A stretch of DNA of 64,000 bases from Geodermatophilus pulveris (GTDB lineage: Bacteria > Actinomycetota > Actinomycetes > Mycobacteriales > Geodermatophilaceae): contig NZ_FZOO01000004.1 in NCBI RefSeq assembly GCF_900188375.1, positions 310,001-374,000 on the forward strand, in the 5' to 3' direction. This document shows, piece after piece, positions 48,519 through 58,651 of the stretch. Numbering within the stretch: the first letter of the stretch is position 1; every line of letters starts with the position of its first letter. The notes under the pieces are model-generated. The model saw only the letters and a program-made list of their open reading frames with translations. It did not search any database and was not told the DNA's origin. The position numbers and the translations under genes are program-made.

Positions 48519-49510
48519 CCACGATGAGCATGGAGCAGCGGCCGCTCGGCCGGACGGGGGCCGACGTCAGCGTCGTCGGCCTGGGCACCTGGCAGCTCGG
48601 CGCGGACTGGGGGGACGTCGACGACGACGCCGCCGCCGCCGTCCTCGACGCGGCGCTGGACGCCGGGGTCACCCTGCTCGACACCGCCGACGTCTACGGC
48701 GACGGGCGCTCCGAGCAGCGCATCCGGCAGGCCCTGGCGGCCCGGCCCCAGCGGCCGTTCGTGGCGACGAAGGCCGGCCGCCGCGCCGACCCCTTCGAGG
48801 CGGCGCAGTACACCCCGGAGAACCTGCGCGCCTGGGTGGACCGATCCCGCCGCAACCTCGGCGTGGACACCCTCGACCTGGTGCAGCTGCACTGCCCGCC
48901 GCCGGCGACGTACGAGGACGACCGCGTCTACGACACCCTGGACGCGCTGGTCGCCGACGGCGCGGTCGCCGCCTACGGGGTGTCGGTGGAGACGGTCGCC
49001 GAGGGCCTGCGCGCCCTGCAGCGGCCGGGCGTGCAGTCGCTGCAGGTGATCCTCAACGTCCTGCGGCGCAAGCCGTTGGAGGAGCTGCTGCCCGCGGCGG
49101 CCCGGGCGCAGGTCGGCGTCCTCGCCCGGGTGCCGCTGGCCAGCGGGCTGCTGACCGGCAAGTACGACGAGACGACGACGTTCGCCGCCGACGACCACCG
49201 GAACTACAACCGCAACGGCGAGGCCTTCGACGTCGGCGAGACCTTCTCCGGGGTGCCCTTCGAGGTCGGCCTGGCCGCCGCCCGCGAGGTCGCCGAGATC
49301 GCCGGTGACGCCCCGACCGCGGCCTTCGCGCTGCGCTGGGTCATCGACCAGCCCGGCGTCACGTCGGTCATCCCCGGCGCGCGCACCGTCGAGCAGGTCC
49401 GCGGCAACGTCGCGGCGGCCGCGCTGCCCCCGCTGACCGCCACCCAGCTCGCCGACCTCGAGCGGGTCTACGACGAGCGCGTCCGCGCGCACGTCCACGA
49501 CCGCTGGTGA
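48515..49510 (+). CDS. Aldo/keto reductase
   Basis: The 331-residue TIM-barrel protein has the AKR tetrad: Asp and Tyr in [14 protein letters not shown], Lys in VATKAGRR and His in LVQLHCPP. The NADP-binding [13 protein letters not shown] lies near the C terminus. The substrate is unknown. The GTG overlaps the hisS stop by 4 nt; an ATG four codons later is also possible. Confidence 0.92.
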   Translation: MTTMSMEQRPLGRTGADVSVVGLGTWQLGADWGDVDDDAAAAVLDAALDAGVTLLDTADVYGDGRSEQRIRQALAARPQRPFVATKAGRRADPFEAAQYTPENLRAWVDRSRRNLGVDTLDLVQLHCPPPATYEDDRVYDTLDALVADGAVAAYGVSVETVAEGLRALQRPGVQSLQVILNVLRRKPLEELLPAAARAQVGVLARVPLASGLLTGKYDETTTFAADDHRNYNRNGEAFDVGETFSGVPFEVGLAAAREVAEIAGDAPTAAFALRWVIDQPGVTSVIPGARTVEQVRGNVAAAALPPLTATQLADLERVYDERVRAHVHDRW

Positions 49511-49535
49511 ACCCCCTTCCCTGAGAGGTACCCCC

Positions 49536-51311
49536 GTGCTCCGCACCCACGACGCCGGCGCGCTGCGCGCGTCCGACGCCGGTTCCCCCGTCACCCTCGC
49601 CGGCTGGGTGGCCCGCCGCCGCGACCACGGCGGCGTGGTCTTCGTCGACCTGCGCGACGCCTCCGGCTACGTGCAGGTCGTCGTCCGCGAGGAGGAGGCG
49701 CACGCCCTCCGCAACGAGTTCTGCGTGCTGGTCACCGGGGAGGTGCGCCGGCGGCCGGAGGGCAACGAGAACCCCGAGCTGCCGACCGGGGAGGTCGAGG
49801 TGGCCGCGGCCGAGCTGCGGGTGCTCGCGCCGTCCGCGCCGCTGCCCTTCCCGGTCGAGACCGACCAGCCCGCCTCGGACGACGTCCGCTACCGGTACCG
49901 CTACCTCGACCTGCGCCGGCAGGGTCCGGCGCGGGCGATCCGGCTGCGCTCGGAGGTCAACCGGATCGCCCGCGGGGTGATGGCCCGGCACGGCTTCGTC
50001 GAGGTCGAGACGCCGACGCTGACCCGCTCGACGCCCGAGGGCGCCCGCGACTTCGTCGTCCCGGTGCGGCTGCAGCCGGGCAGGTGGTACGCGCTCCCGC
50101 AGTCCCCGCAGCTGTTCAAGCAGCTGCTGATGATCGGCGGGCTGGAGCGCTACTACCAGATCGCCCGCTGCTTCCGGGACGAGGACTTCCGCGCCGACCG
50201 CCAGCCGGAGTTCACCCAGCTGGACTTCGAGATGTCCTTCGTGGAGCGCGACGACGTCCTCGCCGTCGCCGAGGACGTGGTCCGCGCGCTGTGGGCCGAG
50301 CTGGCCGGGCACGCCGTGCCGGAGATCCCGCGGATGACCTACCGCGAGGCGATGGACCGGTTCGGGTCGGACAAGCCCGACCTGCGCTTCGGCCTCGAGC
50401 TCACCGAGCTGACGTCCTACTTCGCCGGCACGCCGTTCCGCGTCTTCCAGTCGGCCTACGTCGGCGCGGTCGTGATGCCCGGCGGCGGCGCGCAGCCGCG
50501 GCGGGCGTTCGACGCCTGGCAGGACTGGGCCCGGTCGCGCGGCGCCAGGGGCCTGGCCTACGTGACGGTCGCCGAGGACGGCACGCTGGGCGGGCCGGTG
50601 GCCAAGAACATCTCCGAGACCGAGCGCGCGGGCCTGGTCGACGCCGTCGGCGCGCGGCCCGGGGACTGCGTCTTCTTCGCCGCGGGCACCCGCCGCACCG
50701 CGCAGGAGCTGCTCGGCGCGGCCCGCAACGAGATCGCCCGCCGGCTGGAGCTGATCACCCCCGGCACCTGGTCGTTCCTGTTCGTCGTCGACTTCCCGAT
50801 GTTCGAGCAGACCGAGGACGGCGACTGGACGTTCATGCACCACCCGTTCACCTCGCCCACCCCCGAGTGGCGCGACCGGTTCGCCGACGACCGGGCCAAC
50901 GCGCTGTCCGACGCCTACGACCTGGTCGTCAACGGCAGCGAGTGCATGAGCGGGTCGGTCCGGATCGCCGAGGCCGACCTGCAGGAGCGGGTCTTCCAGA
51001 CCCTCGGGATGGGGCGGGAGGAGGCCCGCGAGCGGTTCGGCTTCTTCCTGGAGGCCTTCGCCTACGGCCCGCCGCCGCACGCAGGCGCGGCGCTGGGCTG
51101 GGACCGGCTGTGCGCGCTGCTGGCGGGGGTGGACTCCATCCGCGAGGTCATCGCCTTCCCCAAGACCGGCGCCGGCTTCGACCCGCTGACCGGTGCGCCG
51201 ACGCCGATCACCGACGCGCAGCGCAAGGAGGCCGGCATCGACGCGCACCCCGAGGAGCCGGCGCTGCCCGGCCAGCCCGGCGCGCCGGGGCCCACCGACC
51301 CCACCGGCTGA
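49536..51311 (+). CDS. aspS: Aspartyl-tRNA synthetase
   Basis: The 591-residue class II enzyme has an N-terminal OB anticodon domain ([20 protein letters not shown]). Motif 2 is [20 protein letters not shown], with [11 protein letters not shown] and [15 protein letters not shown] insertion domain covers about 285-415. Motif 3 is [15 protein letters not shown]. The segment normally read GNEIGGGSIRIH is [12 protein letters not shown] here. Whether it also charges tRNA-Asn cannot be read from the window. A GAGAGG Shine-Dalgarno precedes the GTG. Confidence 0.96.
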   Translation: MLRTHDAGALRASDAGSPVTLAGWVARRRDHGGVVFVDLRDASGYVQVVVREEEAHALRNEFCVLVTGEVRRRPEGNENPELPTGEVEVAAAELRVLAPSAPLPFPVETDQPASDDVRYRYRYLDLRRQGPARAIRLRSEVNRIARGVMARHGFVEVETPTLTRSTPEGARDFVVPVRLQPGRWYALPQSPQLFKQLLMIGGLERYYQIARCFRDEDFRADRQPEFTQLDFEMSFVERDDVLAVAEDVVRALWAELAGHAVPEIPRMTYREAMDRFGSDKPDLRFGLELTELTSYFAGTPFRVFQSAYVGAVVMPGGGAQPRRAFDAWQDWARSRGARGLAYVTVAEDGTLGGPVAKNISETERAGLVDAVGARPGDCVFFAAGTRRTAQELLGAARNEIARRLELITPGTWSFLFVVDFPMFEQTEDGDWTFMHHPFTSPTPEWRDRFADDRANALSDAYDLVVNGSECMSGSVRIAEADLQERVFQTLGMGREEARERFGFFLEAFAYGPPPHAGAALGWDRLCALLAGVDSIREVIAFPKTGAGFDPLTGAPTPITDAQRKEAGIDAHPEEPALPGQPGAPGPTDPTG

Positions 51312-51326
51312 GCCGGCGGCTCAGCC
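51306..51326. terminator. Convergent hairpin containing both stop codons
   Basis: A 9-bp stem GGCTGAGCC/GGCTCAGCC with a GGC loop includes the aspS TGA (51309-51311) in the left arm and the ligase-like gene's stop (51321-51323) in the right arm. It can terminate both convergent transcripts, but the stem is short. Confidence 0.4.
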
Positions 51327-52637
51327 CGGCCGGCGCGGGACGGCGAGCGCCGGCCGGTCGGGCGCCGGGGCGTCCGCCGCCGCTCCGGGCGTCTCCTGCC
51401 GCACCGGCGCGCCGGCCGGCGCCGGGCCCCGCCAGCGGGCCGGCTCGCGGGCGGCGGCGACCGCCAGCACCACCCACAGGGCGAGCGCGACGCGGCTGGT
51501 GTTCGCCGGGTGGTCGGCGACGCTCATCGCGAACACGCCGACCAGCGCGACGAGCGCCGCGCTCGCCACCGGGTCGCCGCGGCGGGCGGCCGCCGCGGCG
51601 GTGACCAGCGACCCGGCGGTGAGCAGGCCGACGGCGAGCAGGCCGAGCACCCCCGTCTCCACCAGCCAGTTCAACCACAGGTCGTGCGTGTGGGCGTACT
51701 CCAGCGCGCCGTCGCCCGCCGCGTTGACGACGACCCCCGCCCGGCCCAGGCCGACGCCGAGCAGCGGGTCCTCCGCCGCGACCGACAGCGCCGGCTGCCA
51801 CGCCTGGTTGCGGATCTCCACCGAGGCCAGGACCGCCGGGCCCAGCGCGGACACCCCGGCCAGCGCGGCCAGCGCCAGCACGGGGGCGAGCAGGACCACC
51901 CGCCCCCCGCGCCGGCGCGCGGGGGCCCGGACGAGCAGGAGCACCACGGCGCCCAGCACGGCGCCGAGCACCGCGCCCCGGGAGGCCGACGTCGCCATGC
52001 CCAGGTAGCCCACCCCCACCAGCGTGGCGACGACGGCGCGGCCGGTCCGCTCCCGGATCCCGCCGGCCACCAGCGCCGCGAGCGGGGCGACGAGCAGGAC
52101 GAAGGCGGCCATCACGTTGGGGTTGGCGAAGGTGCCGACGGTGCGCGGCCACGACGCCGGCCCGCAGGGGGCGTCGGCGAAGGTCACCGTCCGGCAGCCG
52201 AAGGGCGCCAGCCCGTCGTCCAGCTGCCCCAGGGCGGCGGCCGCCACGAGGGCCAGGCCGGCCAGCGCGGCCAGGCCCAGGGCGCGCGCCGCGCCCGGTT
52301 CGCGGCGCAGCAGCCCGACGACCAGGTAGTAGGTGGCCACCAGCGTCAGCAGGCCGCGCAGCGGGGCGGTGGGGTGCTGGCCGACGACGGTCGTGGCGGT
52401 GGAGACGACGACCAGCAGGGCGACGGGCGCGTCGAGCCGGGTGCGCAGGTCGCGCGGGCGCACCCCGGCCACCACCAGCCCGAGGAGGCCGGCCGCCAGC
52501 ACCAGGCGTCCGGCGGTCACCCAGCCGACGAGGCCGTCCGGGGGCAGCAGGCCGGCCGCCGCGTCGAGGAGCAGCACGGACACGGCCAGGACGGCCGCGA
52601 CCACGCCGAGGGAGCCGACCGTCGCGCGGGGGAGCAC
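51321..52637 (-). CDS. O-antigen ligase/polymerase-like membrane protein
   Basis: The 438-residue protein has about eleven hydrophobic segments and the Wzy_C signature: VGTFANPNVMAAFVLL, LGMATSASRGAVLGA, the outer loop AEDPLLGVGLGRAG and HTHDLWLNWLVETGVLGLLAV. Such proteins join or polymerise lipid-linked glycans at the outer face of the membrane. No neighbouring glycan genes help define a substrate. The GTG at 52637 is the best start. The Pro/Ala-rich tail lies after the last membrane segment. Confidence 0.82.
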   Translation of the reverse strand: MLPRATVGSLGVVAAVLAVSVLLLDAAAGLLPPDGLVGWVTAGRLVLAAGLLGLVVAGVRPRDLRTRLDAPVALLVVVSTATTVVGQHPTAPLRGLLTLVATYYLVVGLLRREPGAARALGLAALAGLALVAAAALGQLDDGLAPFGCRTVTFADAPCGPASWPRTVGTFANPNVMAAFVLLVAPLAALVAGGIRERTGRAVVATLVGVGYLGMATSASRGAVLGAVLGAVVLLLVRAPARRRGGRVVLLAPVLALAALAGVSALGPAVLASVEIRNQAWQPALSVAAEDPLLGVGLGRAGVVVNAAGDGALEYAHTHDLWLNWLVETGVLGLLAVGLLTAGSLVTAAAAARRGDPVASAALVALVGVFAMSVADHPANTSRVALALWVVLAVAAAREPARWRGPAPAGAPVRQETPGAAADAPAPDRPALAVPRRPG

Positions 52638-52732
52638 CCCAGCGACTGTCGTGCAGCCGGGTGTCGGCCCGGCGAACGGCGTGCGAGGAGCAGGTGCAGC
52701 CGGGGCGGCCACCGCAGGCCCGGGGGCCGGGG

Positions 52733-53593
52733 TCAGGCGGCGTCGAGGCGGGCCAGCTGCTCCGGGGTCAGCTCGACGCCGGCCGCGGCCGCGGAGTCCT
52801 GGATCGACGCCGCCCGCGACGCCCCCGGGATCGGGACGACGACGTCGGCCTGCGCCAGGTGCCAGGCCAGCGTGACCCGGTACACCGACACGCCCAGCTC
52901 GTCGGCGACCCGGGCGAACGCCGGCGCGGCCGAGCCCAGCGACCCCGCCGACGACACCCCGCCGAACGGGCTCCACGGGATGAACGCCAGCCCGTGCCCG
53001 GCGCAGTGCGCGAGCTCGCCGGCCGAGGAGCGCCACCCCGGCGAGAACTGGTTCTGCACGCTCACCAGCGCCGGGCCCACGATCGAGCGGGCGACGTCGA
53101 TCTGCGCGACGTCGGCGTTGGAGATGCCGACCATGCGCACCAGCCCGTCGTCGACGAGCTGCCGCAGCGCGCCCACCGACTCCTCCCACGGGGTCGCGGG
53201 GTCGGGGCGGTGGTACTGGTAGAGCCCGATCGCGTCGACGCCGAGGCGCCGCAGCGACGCCTCGCACGCCGCCCGCAGGTGGCCCGCGGAGCCGTCGAGC
53301 TCCCAGTCGGTGCCGCGCCGGGTGTGCCCGCCCTTGGTGGCCACCAGCACCGACGATGTGTCCCCGCCGTAGGAGGCCAGGGCCGCGGCGACCAGCTCCT
53401 CGTTGTGGCCGAACTCCGACTCGTCGAGCGCGTAGGCGTCGGCGGTGTCGATGAGCGTCACGCCGGCGTCGAGAGCGGCGTGCACCACGGCGTGGGCGTC
53501 CTCCGGCGAAGGGCGGTCCTCCTTGGTCGACAGGGGCATCGCCCCCAGGCCGATGGCGCTGACGGTCAGGTCTCCGATGCGTCGCTGCTGCAC
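52733..53593 (-). CDS. Aldo/keto reductase
   Basis: The 286-residue protein is an [22 protein letters not shown] holds the catalytic Asp/Tyr, [11 protein letters not shown] the Lys and [11 protein letters not shown] the His. [16 protein letters not shown] binds NADP. It is a different subgroup from the AKR at 48515. The GTG at 53593 lies 35 nt from the divergent rarA start. Confidence 0.92.
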   Translation of the reverse strand: MQQRRIGDLTVSAIGLGAMPLSTKEDRPSPEDAHAVVHAALDAGVTLIDTADAYALDESEFGHNEELVAAALASYGGDTSSVLVATKGGHTRRGTDWELDGSAGHLRAACEASLRRLGVDAIGLYQYHRPDPATPWEESVGALRQLVDDGLVRMVGISNADVAQIDVARSIVGPALVSVQNQFSPGWRSSAGELAHCAGHGLAFIPWSPFGGVSSAGSLGSAAPAFARVADELGVSVYRVTLAWHLAQADVVVPIPGASRAASIQDSAAAAGVELTPEQLARLDAA

Positions 53594-53614
53594 GGGGGTG
53601 TCGTGCCCCGCGGG

Positions 53615-53620
53615 TAGCGT
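53615..53620 (+). promoter_or_regulatory. -10 element of rarA (predicted leaderless)
   Basis: TAGCGT ends 8 nt before the GTG of rarA, with no Shine-Dalgarno between. Confidence 0.45.
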
Positions 53621-53628
53621 CGGTACCC

Positions 53629-54960
53629 GTGAGTTCGCTGTTCGACGAGCCGGCGGCCGACGGCGGCACCGTCGACCCTGGCGCGCCGTTGGCGGTGCGG
53701 ATGCGGCCCCGCTCGCTGGACGAGGTCGTCGGCCAGGGGCACCTGCTGGGTCCCCGGGCGCCGCTGCGCCGACTGGTCGAGGCCGACGAGCCGATGTCGC
53801 TGGTCCTCTACGGCCCGCCGGGCACCGGCAAGACCACGCTGGCGCACGTCGTCTCGCTGGCCACCCGGCGGCAGTTCGTCCAGCTCTCCGCCCTCGACTC
53901 CGGGGTCAAGGAGGTCCGCGCGGTCATCGCGGGCGCGAAGCGGGAGCTGACGTACGCCGGCCGGCGCACCGTGCTGTTCATCGACGAGGTGCACCGGTTC
54001 TCCAGGACCCAGCAGGACAGCCTGCTGTCGGCGGTCGAGGACCGGATCGTCAGCCTGGTCGCCGCCACCACCGAGAACCCGTTCTTCTCCGTGGTCGGCC
54101 CGCTGCTGTCCCGCTCCCTGGTGCTCCCGTTGCAGCCACTGGACGACGGCGACGTCCGCACCGTGCTGCACCGCGCGCTGACCAGCGACCGCGGCCTGGC
54201 CGGTGCGGTCACCCTCACCGCCGAGGCCGAGGAGCACCTGGTGCGGATCGCCGGCGGTGACGCGCGCAAGGCGCTGACCGCCCTGGAGTCCGGCGCCGGC
54301 GCGGCCCGGGCGGCCGGCGGCGACGTGCTGGACCTGGCCACCCTGGAGACGGCGGTCGCGCAGGCCGCGGTGCGCTACGACCGGTCCGGCGACCAGCACT
54401 ACGACGTGGCCAGCGCCCTGATCAAGTCCATCCGGGGCAGCGACGTCGACGCCGCGCTGCACTACCTGGCGCGCATGGTCGAGGCGGGGGAGGACCCGCG
54501 CTTCATCGCCCGCCGGCTGGTCGTCTCCGCCAGCGAGGACGTCGGCATGGCCGACCCGACGGCGCTGCAGACCGCCGTGGCCGCCGCCGACGCGGTCGCG
54601 TTCATCGGCATGCCCGAGGGCCACTTCCCGCTGGCGCAGGCCGTCGTCCACCTGGCCACTGCGCCGAAGTCCCACGCGGTCACCGTGGCGATCGGCGAGT
54701 CCGTGGCCGACGTCCGCGCCGGGCGGGCCGGCCCGGTGCCGCCCGGCCTGCGCGACGCCCACTACGCGGGCGCGAAGCGGCTGGGGCACGGCGGCAGCTA
54801 CGTCTACCCGCACGACCACCCCGACGGCGTGGTGCCGCAGCAGTACCCGCCGGACGCCCTGGTGGGGAGGGACTACTACCGGCCCACCGGCCGCGGCGCG
54901 GAGGCCACCATCGGCCCGCGGCTGGCGAGGCTGCGCGCGATCCTCCGCCGCGGCCGGTGA
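53629..54960 (+). CDS. rarA: Replication-associated recombination ATPase RarA/MgsA
   Basis: The 443-residue AAA+ protein begins with [21 protein letters not shown]. It has Walker [16 protein letters not shown], Walker [17 protein letters not shown] and sensor 1 [13 protein letters not shown]. The C-terminal tetramerisation domain includes [12 protein letters not shown] and [24 protein letters not shown] sequence. It acts at stalled replication forks. Confidence 0.95.
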   Translation: MSSLFDEPAADGGTVDPGAPLAVRMRPRSLDEVVGQGHLLGPRAPLRRLVEADEPMSLVLYGPPGTGKTTLAHVVSLATRRQFVQLSALDSGVKEVRAVIAGAKRELTYAGRRTVLFIDEVHRFSRTQQDSLLSAVEDRIVSLVAATTENPFFSVVGPLLSRSLVLPLQPLDDGDVRTVLHRALTSDRGLAGAVTLTAEAEEHLVRIAGGDARKALTALESGAGAARAAGGDVLDLATLETAVAQAAVRYDRSGDQHYDVASALIKSIRGSDVDAALHYLARMVEAGEDPRFIARRLVVSASEDVGMADPTALQTAVAAADAVAFIGMPEGHFPLAQAVVHLATAPKSHAVTVAIGESVADVRAGRAGPVPPGLRDAHYAGAKRLGHGGSYVYPHDHPDGVVPQQYPPDALVGRDYYRPTGRGAEATIGPRLARLRAILRRGR

Positions 54961-55133
54961 GCCCCGGCGGGGCACGGACGGCCGCGGAGGGCCCCGACTA
55001 CTGTGACCACGCCGGGCCGACGCCCCGCCGGGCGACGACCGGCGGAGCGCGCACGCACGCCGGGCGGCGGCCGCGCCGCCTCACCCGGCGCGGGCCGCCG
55101 GACGAGACACAGCCGAGGAACCAGGAGGACCGG

Positions 55134-55571
55134 GTGTCCGCAGGAGAGTGGGCCGGACTGATCGCAGCGCTGGCGCTGGTGCTGCTCGTGGCGCTGGTCG
55201 CCGTCCCGATCCTCAAGCTGGGCCGCACGCTCGACGAGGCGACCCTCACCATCCGCCAGGCGCGGGAGCAGAGCGGGCCGATCCTGAGCCAGGCGTCCAC
55301 GACGGTCGCCCACGTCAACAGCAACCTGGAGCGGGTCGACGACATCACCGGCAACGCCGCCAACGTCTCCAGCAACGTCGCCGCGCTGACCAGCGTCGTC
55401 GCGGCCACGCTCGGCAGCCCGCTGATCAAGGTGGCCGCGTTCAGCTACGGCGTCCGCAGCGCGGCCCGCAAGAAGCGCGAGGGCCAGGCGATCGCCGACG
55501 CCGCCGCCCGTGACCGGCAGGACCGACGAGCCCGCCGCAGCGCTCGTCGGGACGCCCGGCGGGCCGCCTGA
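55134..55571 (+). CDS. DUF948-domain membrane protein
   Basis: The 145-residue protein has one N-terminal membrane segment (LIAALALVLLVALVAVPILK). A helical, coiled-coil-prone region follows with regularly spaced polar residues (REQSGPILSQASTTVAHVNS), then a basic tail. DUF948 proteins next to alaS are common in actinobacteria; their role is unknown. An AGGAGG-type Shine-Dalgarno precedes the GTG. A TACTGT hexamer at 54999 could be the promoter. The stop overlaps the next ATG. Confidence 0.85.
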   Translation: MSAGEWAGLIAALALVLLVALVAVPILKLGRTLDEATLTIRQAREQSGPILSQASTTVAHVNSNLERVDDITGNAANVSSNVAALTSVVAATLGSPLIKVAAFSYGVRSAARKKREGQAIADAAARDRQDRRARRSARRDARRAA

Positions 55572-55891
55572 TGCGCCGGCTGTTCTGGCTGGCCATGGGC
55601 ATCACCATCGGCGCCCTCGTCGTCCGCAAGCTGACCGCCGCCGCCGAGCGGATGACCCCCGCGGGCATCGGCGGCTCGATCGCCGAGGGCCTGCGCGACC
55701 TGGCCGACGCCATCGGCGACTTCGGCGCCGACGTGCGCGCGGCGATGGCCGAGCGGGAGGTGGAGCTGCGGGCCGGGACCGGCCTGGACGCCCCGCTGCC
55801 CGAGGCCGGCGCCGCCCGGCTGCCCGAGATCGGGACCGTCCCGCTGCCCGGGCAGGGCCGGGTGCCCGGGCGGCACAGCGCCAGCGGCTGA
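55571..55891 (+). CDS. Small membrane-associated protein (DUF6167-like)
   Basis: The 106-residue protein begins MRRLFWLAMGITIGALVVRK, a short membrane segment. An amphipathic region (AEGLRDLADAIGDFGADVRAAMAERE) and a Gly/Pro-rich tail follow. It matches small proteins found between DUF948 genes and alaS in actinobacteria; function is unknown. The start overlaps the DUF948 stop (TGATG). Confidence 0.8.
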   Translation: MRRLFWLAMGITIGALVVRKLTAAAERMTPAGIGGSIAEGLRDLADAIGDFGADVRAAMAEREVELRAGTGLDAPLPEAGAARLPEIGTVPLPGQGRVPGRHSASG

Positions 55892-55955
55892 GCCCCGCGG
55901 GGGTCGGCGCAGCACAGTCGAGCCACACCCGAGCCACACCGGAGCCGAGTAGGAC

Positions 55956-58646
55956 ATGCAGACCGCCGAGATCCGCCGCCGCTTCCTGGAGCACTTCGCC
56001 GCCCGCGGGCACACCGTCGTCCCGAGTGCCTCGCTGGTCTCCCCGGACCCGTCCCTGCTGTTCACCGTGGCCGGCATGGTGCCGTTCATCCCGTACCTGA
56101 CCGGCCGGGAACCGGCGCCCTACCCGCGGGCGGTCAGCGTGCAGAAGTGCGTGCGCACCCTCGACATCGAGGAGGTGGGCAAGACCACCCGCCACGGCAC
56201 GTTCTTCCAGATGAACGGCAACTTCTCCTTCGGCGACTACTTCAAGGAGGGGGCGATCCGGCACGCCTGGGAGCTGGTCACCGGCTCCGTGGACGCCGGC
56301 GGGCTCGGCTTCGACCCCGACCGGATCTGGGTCACCGTCTACCTCGACGACGACGAGGCCGCCGAGGCCTGGCACCGGATCGCGGGGCTGCCGGTCGAGC
56401 GGATCCAGCGGCTGGGCAAGAAGGACAACTACTGGCACACCGGCCAGCCCGGCCCGGGCGGCCCGTGCAGCGAGATCTACGTCGACCGCGGCCCGGAGTT
56501 CGGCCCGGACGGCGGCCCGCTGGTCGACACGGCCGGCGACCGGTTCCTGGAGATCTGGAACCTCGTCTTCATGCAGTACGAGCTGGCCGACGTCCGGAGC
56601 AAGGAGGAGTTCCGGGTCGTCGGGGAGCTGCCCGAGAAGAACATCGACACCGGGCTGGGCCTGGAGCGGGTGGCCTACCTGCTGCAGGGCGTGGACAACC
56701 TGTACGAGATCGACGAGGTCGCGCCGGTGCTGCGCCGCGCCGCGGAGCTCGCCGGCGTCACCTACGGCCGCGACCACGAGACCGACGTCCGGCTGCGGGT
56801 GGTCGCCGACCACGTGCGCAGCGGGCTGATGCTGGTCGGCGACGGCGTGACGCCGGGCAACGAGGGCCGCGGCTACATCCTGCGCCGGCTGCTGCGCCGC
56901 GCCGTCCGCTCGATGCGGCTGCTCGGCGTCGAGGAGGCCACGCTGCCGGAGCTGCTGCCCGTGTCCAAGGACGCGATGCGCGCCAGCTACCCGGAGCTGG
57001 AGACCGACTTCGCCCGCATCTCCGCGGTGGCCTACGCCGAGGAGGAGGCCTTCCGCCGCACGCTGACCTCCGGGACGGCACTGTTCGACACCGCCGTCCG
57101 GGTGGCCAAGGCCGCCGGGACGCCGGCGCTGTCCGGCGAGCAGGCCTTCTCCCTGCACGACACCTACGGCTTCCCGATCGACGTGACCCTGGAGATGGCC
57201 GCCGAGCAGGGGGTGACCGTCGACGAGGCCGGCTTCCGCGCGCTCATGCAGCAGCAGCGCGACCGGGCCCGCGCCGACGCGCGCGCGAAGAAGACCGGCT
57301 CGGTCGACGTCCTGGCCTACCGGCGGCTGCTCGCCGACCACGGCCCCACCGACTGGCGGGCCTACGAGACGCTGCGCACCGACTCCCGCGTCCTCGGCCT
57401 GGTCTCCGAGCTGGCCGCCGACGACGGCGCGCCGGCCCCCGTGGGCCCCGGCGAGGTCACCCGGGTGGTGCTGGACCGCACGCCGTTCTACGCCGAGTCC
57501 GGCGGCCAGGTCGCCGACGCCGGCTCCCTCGCGTGGGACGGCGGCCGAGCCGAGGTGCTCGACGTGCAGCGCCCGCTGCGGGGCCTGGTCGCCCACCAGG
57601 TGCGGGTGCTCGAGGGCGAGCTGACCGAGGGCGCGGAGCTCGTCGCCGAGGTCGACCGGGAGTGGCGGCTGTCGGCCTGCCAGGCGCACTCGGGCACCCA
57701 CGTGGTGCACGCCGCGCTGCGCCAGGTGCTCGGCCCGCAGGCGCTGCAGTCCGGGTCCTACAACCGGCCCGGCTACCTGCGGCTGGACTTCGCCTGGCAG
57801 GGCGCGCTCACCCCCCAGCAGCGGCACGACGTCGAGGACGTCGCCAACGCCGCCGTCCGCGCCGACCACCGCGTGCGGGCGAGCTACATGACGCTGCCCG
57901 AGGCGCAGGCGGCCGGCGCGCTGGCGTTGTTCGGGGAGACCTACGGCGAGCAGGTCCGGGTCGTGGAGATCGGCGGGCCGTGGTCCCGGGAGCTGTGCGG
58001 CGGCACGCACGTGGCCGGCAGCGCCCAGATCGGCACGCTGGCCCTGACCGGGGAGTCCTCGGTCGGCTCCGGCTCGCGCCGGGTGGAGGCCGTCGTCGGC
58101 CTGGAGGGCTTCCGCTACCTGGCCCGCGAGCGCGACCTGGTCCGCCAGCTCGGCGAGCTGCTCCGGACGCCGGCGGACGACGTGCTGGAGCGGGTCAGCG
58201 GCATGCTCGCCCGGCTGCGCGACGTCGACAAGGAGCTGGCCGAGCTGCGCGCCCAGCAGGCCGTGGCCGCGGCCGGCCAGCTCGCCGCCGGCGCCCGCGA
58301 CGTCGGCGGGGTCGCCCTGGTCACCGGCGCGCCGGGCGGGCTGGGCGGCGGGGACCTGCGCACACTGGCCCTGGACGTCCGCGGGCGGCTGCCCGAGGAG
58401 CGTCCGGCCGTGGTCTTGCTCGCGTCGGAGTCGGGCGGCAAGGTGGCCCTCGTGGCGGCGCTCAACCCGGTCGCCCAGCAGCGCGGGCTGTCCGCCAGCG
58501 ACGTGCTGCGGGCGGCGGCGGCGCCGGTCGGCGGCCGCGGCGGGGGCAGGCCAGACGTGGCCCAGGGGGGCGGTACCGACCCCGCGGGCATCCCAGCGGC
58601 CCTGGCGGCCGGCGAACAGGCGGTCGCGACCGCCGCAGGGAGGTGA
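55956..58646 (+). CDS. alaS: Alanyl-tRNA synthetase
   Basis: The 896-residue protein has the class II core (RRRFLEHFAARGHTVVPSAS, RHGTFFQMNGNFSFGDYFKE, GLGLERVAYLLQGV). The editing domain carries zinc-ligand HSGTHVVHAALR and CGGTHVAGSAQIG. A C-terminal C-Ala domain includes GGGDLRTLALDVR and ends in GGRGGGRPDVAQGGG. All key motifs are present. It is followed closely by ruvX. Confidence 0.97.
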   Translation: MQTAEIRRRFLEHFAARGHTVVPSASLVSPDPSLLFTVAGMVPFIPYLTGREPAPYPRAVSVQKCVRTLDIEEVGKTTRHGTFFQMNGNFSFGDYFKEGAIRHAWELVTGSVDAGGLGFDPDRIWVTVYLDDDEAAEAWHRIAGLPVERIQRLGKKDNYWHTGQPGPGGPCSEIYVDRGPEFGPDGGPLVDTAGDRFLEIWNLVFMQYELADVRSKEEFRVVGELPEKNIDTGLGLERVAYLLQGVDNLYEIDEVAPVLRRAAELAGVTYGRDHETDVRLRVVADHVRSGLMLVGDGVTPGNEGRGYILRRLLRRAVRSMRLLGVEEATLPELLPVSKDAMRASYPELETDFARISAVAYAEEEAFRRTLTSGTALFDTAVRVAKAAGTPALSGEQAFSLHDTYGFPIDVTLEMAAEQGVTVDEAGFRALMQQQRDRARADARAKKTGSVDVLAYRRLLADHGPTDWRAYETLRTDSRVLGLVSELAADDGAPAPVGPGEVTRVVLDRTPFYAESGGQVADAGSLAWDGGRAEVLDVQRPLRGLVAHQVRVLEGELTEGAELVAEVDREWRLSACQAHSGTHVVHAALRQVLGPQALQSGSYNRPGYLRLDFAWQGALTPQQRHDVEDVANAAVRADHRVRASYMTLPEAQAAGALALFGETYGEQVRVVEIGGPWSRELCGGTHVAGSAQIGTLALTGESSVGSGSRRVEAVVGLEGFRYLARERDLVRQLGELLRTPADDVLERVSGMLARLRDVDKELAELRAQQAVAAAGQLAAGARDVGGVALVTGAPGGLGGGDLRTLALDVRGRLPEERPAVVLLASESGGKVALVAALNPVAQQRGLSASDVLRAAAAPVGGRGGGRPDVAQGGGTDPAGIPAALAAGEQAVATAAGR

Positions 58647-58651
58647 GCGGA

